DNA of 64,000 nucleotides from Ampullaceana balthica (GCA_944989445.1 CALYLW010001093.1:62001-126000); one strand, 5' to 3'. Shown: positions 12,701 to 27,700, numbered from the stretch's first letter. Numbers and translations: made by a program. The notes: generated by a model not told the origin, from the sequence alone.

Positions 12701-15700
12701 CACTGCCATATAAACAATAGACCACTGCCATATAAACAAGACCACTGCCATATAAACAAGACCACTGTCGTATAAACAATAGACCACTGCCATATAAACA
12801 AGGCCACTGCCATGTAAACAATAGACCACTGCCATGTAAACAATAGACCACTGTCATATAAAAAGACCACTGTCATATAAAAAAGACCACTGTCATGTAA
12901 ACAATAGACCACTGTCATATAAACAATAGACCACTGTCATATAAACAAGACCACTGTCATGTAAACAATAGACCACTGTCATATAAACAAGACAACTGCC
13001 ATGTAAACAAGATCGCTGCCGTGTCCAAAGATGAACTTTGTGAACACAACCAAGTTCATCTTCTCTCTATAGGCGTGAGATAATTTATTATAGAAATATT
13101 TATTTCCATTGGATCTTCATAAGAAATAGCTGAGTATGAATGTTTGTATATTCTCGCCTTCTACATGGACACATCATTGGTTTGGTAGTTTATTTGGGTT
13201 TGGGCTAGCGTTGATTAATTTATTTTTAAATTGTGGGGAAAAAAAGGGGGGGGGGCTGTCTCATTTCTCTCACTCCCCATTGTTTAATTAATTACAGTTT
13301 TAACGTGATACTTTGATGATTTTTTTAAATTTTCGACTCTTAATTCTGTTTTGGTAAAATATAAAATATTTTTAAAAAAACTACAACTGCACGCACGTTC
13401 GTGACGTATCATTATACCCGTATTGGAACAATTACATTGCACCGTGCAATTAACGTTTAAAAACATTTCTTTTAAAAAAAAACACGATTTTATAATTATT
13501 GTTCTGGTAAATTTAGGATACGGCTCATCTTGCTTCTGTGTTAAGGTGGTCGTGGATTGAAAACGCTTGAGAATCCTTGCGTCCGAAGTAATCTCTGAAC
13601 TGAGTGTTTCAACAGCAACTCATTGGACAATTCCTGACTAATAATTAGGGGTATGCCGGATTGAAAATTTTTGAAATCGGCGCCGGATTTGGCCGGATTT
13701 TAAAGTGAAATGGAGTCGGATTTGTAAAAATTGCCGGATTTCAGATTTGCTGGAGCAATTATATATTAGATATTAGGGCTCTACCGGCCAGCCGGATTTG
13801 GCCGAATTTATGAAGTGAAATCCTGCCGAAGCCGGGACCGGATTTGTACAAATGGCCGAATATTTAAAAATGGCCGAATTCCGAATTTGTCGGAGCCGGA
13901 GCCGAGATCCGGCACACCCCTACTTTTAATATAGTTTTTTTTTCGGCCATTTAGGATAGTATGAGACAGAAAATATCTATTGTGTTTATTAATTTTTACC
14001 ACGTTTTTATTAACTTGCATTCGTGTCTGTCTGTCAGCAATTTTACAAATTTGCCAACGTAAAATTAAATCACTTCTGATGGTCCCAGAGAGCTCAAAAT
14101 TTTACCACAGATAGATCTTGGATGACAATACATTGTGTCAAAATTTCAGATCGATCGAATGTACCGTAATTAAATTAATGCATTTTTAAAGTTTATCTCT
14201 ATCTAAGCATATGTATTCGTCTGCCGTTGTTAGATTTCACGTGCCGAGTTCACCCCGTGACCTCATCGCCGTGGTTTTAAAACGTTGGGCGGGTGCTGAT
14301 GAGGTGTTTGGTAAAATAAATAGAGGTAAACAAAAGATTTTAAAAAAACACGTTTTTATTAGTGGACTAAAAAGAAGAAAATAATTTAAAACGATTACGT
14401 TCAAGTACTTTGATTTAATATGACTAAAAACGTGGGGCGGGCGCTTATGAGGTTTTACTTATGCAGTTCACTCACTCTCTCACTTATAGATACTCTTTTG
14501 CCTTCTAAATGATAAATCTTTAATTTTTATACCAAACACCCGCTCAACGTTTTTAGTCATATTAAATGAAAGTACTTGAACTTATAGGCTTTAAATTATT
14601 TTCTTCTTTTTAGTCTACTTATAAAAATGTGGTTTTAAAAAATCCGTGTTTACCTTTATTTATTAAGTTCAAGTTTGTTGTCTAGATATTCAGGTATGAA
14701 GATGTCAAGAATTTCTCTAGTTGCATAAACATGTGTACCAGAGCCTGGGAGAGAAAGTCTTCGGTTGATTTGTTCACAATGGCTGCTCGTTTTTACCACG
14801 TTTTTATTAACTTGCTTTTGTGTCCACAATTTTTTCAAATTTGCCAACGTAAAATTGAACCACTTCTGATGGTCCTAGAGATCTCAAAATTTTACCACAT
14901 ATAGATCTTGGATGACAATGCATTGTATCAAAATTTCAGATCGATCGAATGTACCGTTATTAAATTATTGAACGTTTTAGTTTATCTACATATAAGCATC
15001 TGTACCGTCTGCTTTTCTTGACATCCATGAGTTCACCCCGTGACCACATCACCGTGTTTTTAAAAGGTTGGGCGGGCGCTTATGAGGTATTATTTAAAAA
15101 TCACGTTTTTATAAGTGTATTAAAAAGAAGAAAATAATTTAAAAGTAATAAGTTCAAGTACTTTCATATAATATGACTAAAAACGTGGGGCGGGTGTTTG
15201 GTATAAAAATTAAAGATTTATAATTAAGAATGCAAAAAAGATATCTATAAGTGAGAGAATGCGTGAACCGCATATGTAAAACCTCATAAGCGCAACGTTT
15301 TTAGTCATATTATATGAAAGTACTTGAACTTATTAGTTTTAAATTATATTATATGAAAGTACTTGAACTTATTAGTTTTAAATTATATTATATGAAAGTA
15401 CTTGAACTTATTAGTTTTAAATTATATTATATGAAAGTACTTGAACTTATTAGTTTTAAATTAAATTATATGAAAGTACTTGAACTTATTAGTTTTAAAT
15501 TATATTATATGAAAGTACTTGAACTTATTAGTTTTAAATTATATTATATGAAAGTACTTGAACTTATTAGTTTTAAATTATTTTCTTCATTTTAGTACAC
15601 TTACAAAAACGTGGTTTTAAAAAAAAATATTTTTTTTACCTCTATTTATTATTGGTTGAAGTGTCATTGACAAGCGTCACTTCCGTGATAGGTCAGCTGG

Positions 15701-18700
15701 ATTACTCGCGTCAACACGTGACCTGTAACCTTCTGACATCACGGACAGGCTCTCATCAGCTAGCTGATAACCACCCGACGGCCGATAGTGGGGTGGTCCC
15801 CAAACTGTTAGGTCACAAGGCCCCAGCCTCATGTGACAGTGAAGTTGGTTTTGTTTTATCAATAAAGTGCCTGAGACTAGGAGTCTTAAAATACCAAGAG
15901 TTCTCTCCAACATACAAGAATGTCATGAGTGAACTCCCTTAGTGTCGTGTTGTCTGTTGGAATGGATCTTAACATCTTAAATCATGAGCCGCAGGGGTGG
16001 GGGGGGCGGTGGGGTGTTGAGTGGTTGGATGAAATGAGGCATAGTGACATCATTTAACAGTTTGAGAAGCAGTGTTATCTACCCTGTCCCCGTATGAGCT
16101 GCCCCCCCCCCTCCAGTCAGTGGTCATCAACACAGGTGAGAAGATAATGGACATCAAGTTGCCCGCTTGCCAATCTTTGGGGAAATATGTTAGGAATTTC
16201 AGATCAGGTTTGGACTATTGTGTTTTAGGAGACATTCTTAGGATCTCAGTAGACTGGCCACTCTGATAGTATCTAAGTAGACTGGCCACTCTGATAGTAT
16301 CTCAGTAGACTGGCCACTCTGATAGCATCTCAGTAGACTGGCCATTCTGATAGTATCTAAGTAGACTGGCCACTCTGGTAGTATCTCAGTAGACTGGCCA
16401 TTCTGATAGTATCTCGGTAGACTGGCCACTCTGATAGGATCTCGGTAGACTGGCCATTCTGATAGCATCTCGGTAGACTGGCCACTCTGATAGGATCTCG
16501 GTAGACTGGCCATTCTGATAGCATCTCAGTAGACTGGCCACTCTGATAGGATCTCGGTAGACTGGCCATTCTGATAGGATCTCGGTAGACTGGCCACTCT
16601 GATAGCATCTCAGTAAACTGGCCACTCTGATAGGATCTCAGTAGACTGGCCACTCTGATAGGATCTCAGTAGACTGGCCACTCTGATAGGATATCGGTAG
16701 ACTGACCACTCTGATAGGATCTCAGTAGACTGGCCACTCTGATAGCATCTCAGTAGACTGGCCACTCTGATAGCATCTCAGTAGACTGGCCACTCTGATA
16801 GCATCTCAGTAGACTGGCCAATCTGATAGGATCTACATATTGTCTCTTCTCTTATGTGGGTAGTTATGTCTTTTTAAAACACATTTTTCAATTTTGTTGT
16901 TGTTGTTGTGTTGGATGGATCGTGCTTTTATGAATTAATAATTGCTGCTGGATATGGATAAGCATAAAAGGGTTGTCAGCTGCAGGTTTGGAATTTCTAT
17001 ATTACGAGGTTTTAAGTGGATTATCCCAATCTTTTATTAAACGAATGCTCATCCAATATCCATTTGCTACTTGCACAAATTGAATTCCTAGTTCAAGTCT
17101 AAATAAAGGAGATTTATTGCCCTATACTGAATCTTAAAGAGATTTCATTGATGGGTTGAGTGATTGTTGTTATGTACATTATGTCACTTATAGTATCCTG
17201 AGGCAATATTGTTTGTTCTTCTTAGATCTTGATCCTTCCATTTCCTTAACTCATGCACATCATTTATTAATGGATTTCCCTCATATTTCAGTTTATGTCA
17301 TTTTGTCATCCCCAGCCGGCAAGGTCAAGGGAAGTCCAACGTCGCAGGACGGCAGTGGTCACATATGACCCTAACCAAGCGGGACAAACTCTGGAGTATG
17401 ATGACCTTGGCACAATGAGCGACCTTGAGTTGCCGTCCTTCCAGAGAGGTGGCTTCATGAGGACCAGCATGCCAATTGTGAGAAGTGCTTCCACTTCCCT
17501 GGAACGTCCTTTAGGTAGGTGTCATGTCCTCTAGGTAGGTGTCATGTCCTCTAGGTAGGTGTCATGTCCTCTAGGTAGGTGTCATGTCCTTTAGGTAGGT
17601 GTCATGTCCTCTAGGTAGGTGACATGTCCTCTGGGTAGGTGTCATGTCCTTTAGGTAGGTGTCATGTCCTTTAGGTAGGTGTCATGTCCTCTAGGTAGGT
17701 GTCATGTCCTTTAGGTAGGGTTCATGTCCTTTAGGTAGGTGTCATGTCCTTTAGGTAGGTGTCATGTCCTCTAGGTAGGTGTCATGTCCTTTAGGTAGGT
17801 GTCATGTCCTCTAGGTAGGTGACATGTCCTCTAGGTAGGTGTCATGTCCTTTAGGTAGGTGTCATGTCCTTTAGGTAGGTGTCATGTCCTCTAGGTAGGT
17901 GTCATGTCCTTTAGGTAGGTGTCATGTCCTTTAGGTAGGTGTCATGTCCTCTAGGTAGGTGTCATGTCCTCTAGGTAGGTGTCATGTCCTCTGGGATGGT
18001 GTCATGTCCTCTAGGTAGGTGTCATGTCCTCTAGGTAGGTGTCATGTCCTCTGGTAGGTGTCATGTCCTCTAGGTAGGTGTCATGTCCTTTAGATAGGTG
18101 TCATGTCCTCTAGGTAGGTGTCATGTCCTCTAGGTAGGTGTCATGTCCTCTAGGTAGGTGTCATGTCCTCTAGGTAGGTGTCATGTCCTCTAGGTAGGTG
18201 TCATATCCTCTAGGTAGGTGTCATGTCCTCTAGGTAGGTGTCATGTCCTCTAGGTAGGTGTCATGTCCTCTAGGTAGGTGTCATGTCCTCTAGGTAGGTG
18301 TCATGTCCTCTAGGTAGGTGTCATGTCCTCTAGGTAGGTGTCATGTCCTCTAGGTAGGTGTCATGTCCTCTGGGATGGTGTCATGTCCTTTGGGATGGTG
18401 TCATGTCCCCTTGGTAGGTGTCATGTCCTCTGGGATGGTATCATGTCCTCTGGGATGGTGTCATGTCTTCTGGGATGGTGTCATGTCCTCTGGGATGGTG
18501 TCATGTCCTCTGGCATGGTGTCATGTCCTCTGGGATGGTGTCATGTCCTCTGGGATGGTGTCATGTCCTCTGGGATGGTGTCATGTCCTCTGGGATGGTG
18601 TCATGTCCTCTGGGATGGTGTCATGTCCTCTAGGTAGGTGTCATGTCCTTTGGGATGGTGTCATGTCCTTTGGGATGGTGTCATGTTCTCTGGGATGGTG

Positions 18701-21700
18701 TCATGTTCTCTGGGATGGTGTCATGTCCTCTGGGATGGTGTCATGTCCTCTGGGATGGTGTCATGTCTTCTGTTAGGTGTCATGTCCTCTGGGATGGTGT
18801 CATGTCCTCTGGGATGGTGTCTGTCCTCTGGGATGGTGTCATGTCCTCTAGATAGGTGTCATGTTCTCTGGGATGGTGTCATGTCCTCTGGGATGGTGTC
18901 ATGTCCTCTGGGATGTGTCATGTCTTCTGGGATGGTGTCATGTCCTCTGGGATGGTGTCATGTACTCTGGAGAGGGGTCATGTCATCTGGTAAGGTGTCA
19001 AGTAAAAGATGGTAATAGGATACTTCAACATTATGAAGACAGCAGTGCTACAGGTAGAATGAACCAATAACTCATAAGACCAGGAATTAAAAGGTGTGCT
19101 AGAATTGAACTGTTGGATTATTATAAACCTCTGTTTATTTTATGTAGCTATATTTAATAAATGTTTTATTTGTGTTGATCTCTTTTTATAGACATTCAGT
19201 GCCAACAGCAGAATGATAAATACTGTATAATGAATACCTATACATTTCATTGGCAGCAATGGTTTTTACTAATCATAACTCTGTACTGCTAATAACTTCT
19301 TCTTTTCCTTTCTTTTTTTCTTCTTTTCTTCTCTTGTCGTCCCCCCCACCAGTCTTTTAACAGTAAATGGTGTTTCATATCCATGTAATATTGTTCATAT
19401 AAATATGGCCTTGACCTTAACTACTGCTTGTTTGTACCCAGGTCTGGTGTTTCTAGTTTATGGTGACCAGACCAAGAAGTCCTTACTGCCCAATGAAATC
19501 ACCACCCTTGATACAGTGAGGGCCCTTTTTGTCCGGGCCTTCCCCAATCTGACCTTGGACATCCTGGAGTCACCGAGGAGGAAGATCTACATCCTTGATC
19601 CTGCTACCAACATCTACTTTCAGTTAGAGGACCTTATGTAAGACATCTACTTTCAGTTAGAGGACCTTATGTAAGACATCTACTTTCAGTTAGAGGACCT
19701 TATGTAAGACATCTACTTTCAGTTAGAGGACCTTATGTAAGATATCTACTTTCAGTTAGAGGACATTATGTAAGACATCTACTTTCAGTTAGAGGACCTT
19801 ATGTAAGACATCTACTTTCAGTTAGAGGACCTTATGTAAGACATCTACTTTCAGTTAGAGGACCTTATGTAAGACATCTACTTTCAGTTAGAGGACATTA
19901 TGTAAGACATCTACTTTCAGTTAGAGGACCTTATGTAAGACATCTACTTTCAGTTAGAGGACCTTATGTAAGACATCTACTTTCAGTTAGAGGACCTTAT
20001 GTAAGACATCTACTTTCAGTTAGAGGACCTTATGTAAGACATCTACTTTCAGTTAGAGGACCTTATGTAAGACATCTACTTTCAGTTAGAGGACCTTATG
20101 TAAGACATCTACTTTCAGTTAGAGGACCTTATGTAAGACATCTACTTTCAGTTAGAGGACCTTATGTAAGACATCTACTTTCAGTTAGAGGACCTTATGT
20201 AAGACATCTACTTTCAGTTAGAGGACCTTATGTAAGACATCTACTTTCAGTTAGAGGACCTTATGTAAGACATCTACTTTCAGTTAGAGGACCTTATGTA
20301 AGACATCTACTTTCAGTTAGAGGACCTTATGTAAGACATCTACTTTCAGTTAGAGGACCTTATGTAAGACATCTACTTTCAGTTAGAGGACCTTATGTAA
20401 GACATCTACTTTCAGTTAGAGGACCTTATGTAAGACATCTACTTTCAGTTAGAGGACCTTATGTAAGACATCTACTTTCAGTTAGAGGACCTTATGTAAG
20501 ACATCTACTTTCAGTTAGAGGACCTTATGTAAGACATCTACTTTCAGTTAGAGGACCTTATGTAAGACATCTACTTTCAGTTAGAGGACCTTATGTAAGA
20601 CATCTACTTTCAGTTAGAGGACCTTATGTAAGACATCTACTTTCAGTTAGAGGACCTTATGTAAGACATCTACTTTCAGTTAGAGGACCTTATGTAAGAC
20701 ATCTACTTTCAGTTAGAGGACCTTATGTAAGACATCTACTTTCAGTTAGAGGACCTTATGTAAGACATCTACTTTCAGTTAGAGGACCTTATGTAAGACA
20801 TCTACTTTCAGTTAGAGGACCTTATGTAAGACATCTACTTTCAGTTAGAGGACCTTATGTAAGACATCTACTTTCAGTTAGAGGACCTTATGTAAGACAT
20901 CTACTTTCAGTTAGAGGACCTTATGTAAGACATCTACTTTCAGTTAGAGGACCTTATGTAAGACATCTACTTTCAGTTAGAGGACATCATGTAAGACATC
21001 TACTTTCAGTTAGAGGACATTATGTAAGACATCTACTTTCAGTTAGAGGACCTTATGTAAGACACGATCCCTTGATGAGATTTTAACAAATTATTCATAC
21101 ATTACAGGACATCAAGGGGAGAATGTCTAAAATAATCTCCAAACTAAAATAGCAAAATAAATTTGCCATAGAAACAAGTCTTAAGACCAATAAAACTTAT
21201 GACATTAGTAATGTTGAAAACATTATTTTCCTCTTCTTTTGTCATTGTAAGTTTTTCAGACAAAAAATTAATAATTAATTTGTTAGATTTTAAAAATAAA
21301 TTTGATAAAATTGAGTGGAAGTGAAAATTAATTTATTTTAACAAAGCTTATTTTATTCAGTTCTTACACTGGTAGAATATTAAAGTTGTTGTCCAGTCAA
21401 GTGAACTGTCCATCATCATTATTTCTTGTCCAACTGATTGTGTTCCTAATTAAATCTAAGCTTCGTAAATAATTTTTAGTTGATAAAAAAGTTTTGACCA
21501 AAAATATATATATATATATATAAAAAATTTTTTATTTAATTTCCCAAGAAAGGAAATAAGTGTAGCCACTCAAAGAGAGCTTAGTTTTTTGTTTGCAATT
21601 TTGTCAGGAGCTCACTTTCCTGAATGTATTCTTAGACTGAGAAGGAAATGAAATGGAAATATTCTCTTTATGTGTCTCATCCATCAGGGAAATTAAGGAC

Positions 21701-24700
21701 CGGTCAGTTCTCAAGATTCATGAAACAGATAGTGATGAGCCCCAAAAGGTTAAAGAAAGACAAGAGGTTAGAGGTCGTACTGTTCAGATGCCAATTTCAA
21801 GGTCTCAGTCTCGACCTCCTTATGGAGATGTTCCTGTCGGCCCACCAGATGTGAGTATAAAAACATAAGCTTAAACAAAAATTAATTTTAAAATTTAATA
21901 TAAATTTGAAATAATTTTAAGCATTTTGTAAAATAATGATTCCTTTTTAAAAACACATTGTTTAACCCCAAAAAAAATTATTTTAACAAAAATAAAATAT
22001 GTCATTTTCTTTAAGCTTATCATCTTAAAGATGTATTAATATTTACTGACATTTTTGGGGGATCAAATCAAAGCACATTCTGTAAATGTGCTTGAGACAA
22101 ATCAGATTTGGCCTACAGATGAAAAAATTAAAGTTTATTTTATTTTGCTGGAACTGATATTCTTAACTGTGCAAAAATCATCCTCTTAAATAAAAAATGT
22201 AGCTGTCTGATATTCTAGAGTTATTAAAAGTATTCTGTTTAAAGAAAATAATGTGAAAAAAAATTGTGAAAATATGCCAGTCTATAGCTGTTTAAATAGA
22301 TGTATTCCAGCTTTAAAAGTTGATAACTTGTGGTTTCCCCAAAATGAAGCAAATTTCAACCAAATGAAGGAGACTAATTTTTTTAATGAATACAGATTAC
22401 CTAACCCTACCATGTGTTACATGATTTACCCTGTCTTTAAATCACTATTTCCTCTGTTGCCATTAAGTATTAATGAATTTATTTTTGGAAAGTTATTTTG
22501 TACTTAATTCTATTCTATTTTTCTCCCATTAAAATGTGACCATTAGTAAATTACTGTGTAGGTGCTAGTCTTTTTGCTAACTTCTGATGTGTCTATTAAT
22601 AGCTGACCTAATATCCTCCTAGTTTATAAAAGCCCACTCTTTGCCACCTCAGTCTGCTCACAACTACCAGGAACTAATGCAAGACCAGCGCAACCAATGG
22701 GAAATAGAGAGGAGGTCCAGATCAAGGACTCCTGAGCCTGCAGATCGGCCAAGGTCACTCTCAGCAGGAGCAACTAATCGACAGAGGTCAGTGTAAAAAA
22801 TTAAATAATTACAACGCTTTCATTTTCACGGCATCAAAATAAAAGAACACATTCTGAATACAAGACAGAAAAATGTCTAATCTGAATTATATTTACCAAA
22901 GAGATTTTTTAAAACTCTAACAAGTTTTTTGTATTTCTGTTGCCATCGTAGTTTTTTAATCTTTTAAGAAGAGTTTTAAAACTGTTAAATGGTTAGACAC
23001 AAAAAAATCCTTTATTTTAAAGAAAAACTGATGATGTTTTGATCAAAGAATAGTGAAAAATTTTTAAATGGCTAAGCAATATCAAACACTAATAGAAACT
23101 TTTCCTAAAAATATTACACCAACATCAACTTCACCACCACAGACTACACCGACAAAGAAAAGTTTGCAGTTTGTGTAATTTATTCACCATGGCTGCATGT
23201 TTGCCCAAATTGCCAGTGAAACTTGTTGATGAGACAGGACACACAAGCAAACATTGCAAAAGAAACTCTTCATAAACTACAAAAATACTCTGTTAAAAGA
23301 TGATAGTTACTATTCTTGTAGACTGTAGACTTTGTTTAGTTCTTCTCATCAATATTAAATCTTACTATGTGCTCAAAATAAATGGTAATTGCTAATTAAG
23401 TTACACTCACATGTTCTCACATAGTTAATTTACTCTCACAGGTTCTCACATAGTTAATTTACTCTCACAGGTTCTCACATAGTTAATTTACTCTCACAGG
23501 TTCTCACATTCCCCTGACCGCCTACCAACTCCAGAACGCGCTCCCCTCAACCCGATTCCAGAGAACAGACAACTTACTCCTGGCTACCAGGAACAAGGCA
23601 ACTATTACGAAACAGTTGCCGCTCCAGGTTTTAGGGGTCCTTACCCCACAGGGATATATGATGTTCCCGTACCGTACCAGGGCTACCCCCCTCCACCCCC
23701 CATACCTCCCCAACAGACCTACGTCGCACGGAGCCAACGGGCTGCTCCAATGGCTCATCCACAGAGAGCCGTCGCACCAGGCCCAGAAGGAAGTAAGTCA
23801 TTTTTTAATTTTTTTTAAAATTGCTTTTTTGAAATTTGTTGCTACAGAGAATGTGCTTAAGATGTTTGACTTGATTTCTCTTTTATTGTATGCCTCAGAT
23901 TTCTTGTGTGCTTGTTCTCTCTGACTTGTTGCTCATTTGTTGTATGCCTCGTTCATTTTTTTTATTGCTTGTTTAATTTAATTAATTAATTTTTGAAGCT
24001 ATGACTTGGTTATGCATAAGCACTGCCTATGTTTTGCACATTTCGTCAATAACTTAAAACATATAAGATTAAATTGACTGTTTATTAATATATTCATTAA
24101 ATTGACTGTTTATTAATATATTCATTAAATTCACTGTTTATTAATATATTCATTAAATTGACTGTTTGATTCATTAAATTCACTGTTTATTAATATATTC
24201 ATTAAATTTACTGTTTATTAATATATTCATTAAATTGACTGTTTATTAATATATTCACTGAAAATAGACATGGTTCAGTGTTTCTCAACATGTTTATTTA
24301 TCAAATTTCATTTTTTTAATACATTTTTTTTTAAATTCTGGATATTACATTTTCAAGAGCACACATTTAATAACATTTTTAAACTTAAAGGAATTTGAGC
24401 ATCATATCATTGACATCATATCATTGACATCTTATATATTAAATTTGTTGCATGATTACATAATATGACATTTGCCTGGCAATTAGGAGATGGTTCCAGG
24501 GGAGGCATTGCTAACAGACACTCGTTAGCTTTTGTGCCAATCTCTGCACCCAACACACCCGAGGGTGGATATCAGCGCTCACACAGCTATCGCATTCCAC
24601 CCACGGAAAGGGACGGTACAGACCTGGTCAGGTCCCATTCAGTCACGCCGTCAGATGACACCACAAGGTAAATGATAATGCCAATTGTAAGAACTTGGTT

Positions 24701-27700
24701 TGACAAAAATATTTTCATTTGTAGCAGAGTACTGCTACTAGCTTTAATACTTGCCTATGTAAGAATACATTTAGTTACAAAAGAATAAAAAATTAAGTTG
24801 AAATATTTATTAAATAATGGTAACAAATAGAGAAACTCTTAGAGACTTTACACACTAATTACATGTATATGTTATAACGCTCCTCTTATATCATTTAGAG
24901 CTATTTGTTGGTCTAATACGGTAACCCCAAGTTTTACTTAGCTTATGGGATTATTGACTTGATCAGCAAGACTAAAATAAATTTTAATAATTATATACTT
25001 TTGTCATCTAATAAATTTTATAACATTATGGTTTAGTGCCTAGTCACATATTTCATTTAAAATGAATACTAAAATAGAAAGTATTGAAAACTAAAATAGA
25101 AAGTATATTAAACAACATTATGGGTTAGTGCCTTGTCACAAATTTCATTTAAAGAGAAAACTAAAATAGAAAGTAAATTAACAATGGTGTCAGATTTTAA
25201 CTCGGCCAGAGTTATTTATAATTTACGAGAGTTGCCATTACTGCTAATGAAAACTCAGTTTGCAACATTCCAAAACTTTGACTTCATCACTCTATAAATT
25301 ACCTTGTCCTAATTGAGACACACTTTATTATTACCCAGGGAAATTAAAGTTACAGCCGTCATGGGTCAATTATTGCTACCACTAAGATGATTAAATTTGA
25401 ACATTTTGAGTGTAACTGTTACACTTGCAGCATATATGCAGTTGCATTCTGCCTCTCTCTACGTAACAAACTTCACAGTTTGGTTTGCTTCTTTATGAAT
25501 AGACATTGTGTGGTGCATTTAATTTCTTTGATAAATTTGTGCTAAGTATTATTTGATACCCAGTTTGGTTGATTTCATTTTGTGACCTTCTCGACCAGCG
25601 GGATCAACTATGCCGATGGGAATATGGAATTTTGAGACCTCAATATGTCATGCGACAAGGTCATCAAATTAAAATTTATCCAACTAAGAAAATTAATTTC
25701 ATTAAAAATTGGTGTAATTAATGCCTCTTCTTTGTCCATCAAATTTCTGTCTTGGGTTTTTCATTATTTATCAAAAGTAAGCAAAAAAGCGACCAAAATC
25801 TTTTCAATTAAAAAATGGCATTTAATAAATGTGATAAAAGACACAGGATTTGTATGTTCCACAGGTACGAGGTTTTGCTCTAGTTGTTGTTAACTTCAAT
25901 TTTAAACACTTGACTTTTAAAAGAATGTTATTTCTGGGCCATTCAGATGTATGCTTAACTATGATTAAATACTCAGAACTTATCTATGATTAAATACTCA
26001 ACAATTATCTATGATTAAATACTCCACACTTAACTATGATTAAATACTCAGAACTTATCTATGATTAAATACTCAACACTTAACTATGATTAAATACTCA
26101 GAACTTATCTATGATTAAATACTCAACACTTATCTATGATTAAATACTCAACAATTATCTATGATTAAATACTCAGAACTTATCTATGATTAAATACTCA
26201 ACAATTATCTATGATTAAATACTCAGAACTTATCTATGATTAAATACTAAACACTTGCACATTTAGTGCTTGTTCCAGATATTCTCAGTGGTATAGAGAA
26301 ATTCTAAGACTAAAAAAATTAACCTTAAAATAAATCGTGTGAATTTCCAGCGTCATTACCACATAAAACTCTCAGTCTTGACTTAAAGTCAAGGTAGATA
26401 ATTTGTTTCTACCCCCCTCTGAAATGTTTGATGAGTTATGATTGTAAAAAAAAGACTTGATTAAATTAATTGTTACACTGAGAATAAAAGTGTTTTCCCC
26501 TTTCTCTTTACTTCTGATGGAGCAGGAATCGCATAGAGAAGATGGAACAGCAGCTGGCCAGTCTGACGGCCTGGGTCCACTACCAGAAGTCAGATGGCAC
26601 AAGGGTCATTGTGCCCCCACCTCAAAGTGTAAGCAGCATGTCCGACAGCTCAGACACCTTCCCAGCATCCTCTACCAGTAGTAAGTAGCCCACCATATGG
26701 TCAGACATACAAAATATTCATTTATTTATTCTTTTTTTTGTTTCATAGTAATTCTGAGGTTAGGGTTTTTGAAGATGAACAAGTAAAAAATTTAGACCAT
26801 TGACCTTTATTTATTAAATTACTTGCTTAATGATTGCTTTTCATTTTAGAAAAAAAAGTTATACGAAAAGTTCCACTGCATGAATTGAAATGAGCTGTAA
26901 TATGAGAAACAAATATTGTTGTAAAGATACCCCCTTTGATTCGTGCATTAGTCAAGATATTAGCAGCATCATGGTGCATGAGGTGTATGATTGAACACAC
27001 TCCAGCCATTTGACACCTGTTCTAATATTTATTGTGATTTTGGTTTAAACCCTCTTGGAATTTGTGTGTATCTTTTGTTAGATAGTTTCATGAACTACTA
27101 AAATACCAACTACGTAGAAACGGAGCTTAATTTTATATATGAGTTGGAGCACACATATATTGTTCAGTTATAAATGCTTACAAATTGCACAAATCTTAAT
27201 TGTGTTATTTATACTTACACTTTTGTCTATTATCATGAAGTCTTATGTAATCTATTATTATTTTAAAATGGAATTCCAGTTTTATCTATCATAAGGGCTT
27301 AACTATTAAAGTAGAATTATGAAAATAAAAAATCATAACAAAATATATAATGGATAAAAACAAAAGCATGATGTTAAATGAAATTAACCATCATATGCCA
27401 TTATATAATTAACATGATTCTATTCTCATCTAATATAGACAGTAAAAGCTTAATTAACCTATTAATATTGTGATTTAATTTAGATCTAAAAATGTAATTT
27501 GCTTAACTTTCTATAATTAAATGAAGCTTTTCTCTTTAATTTCATAACATAGTACTTACCTGTGACCTTTGAAATGAAAAATTTAGTCTTAATTTAACAG
27601 TAGCTCACAAACTGTTATGTGAGCACATGTCAAATTTAAGCTTTTTTTTTAAAAGGCTTTGCCAGGTTGCAATTAGAATTAAGATTTTGGTATAGGATTA

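Noticed and set aside
16072..16270. Possible micro-exon or short gene near CCTCCAG...CACAG|GTGAGA
   Set aside because: Nineteen nt and not a multiple of three, while intron 1 is phase 0; could at most be an untranslated exon.
25598..25640. Exon-like segment reading GINYADGNMEF then stop in intron 7
   Set aside because: Follows an acceptor-like GACCAG and is phase-compatible, but has no pyrimidine-rich tract of quality, no donor and no polyA signal nearby; no family similarity.
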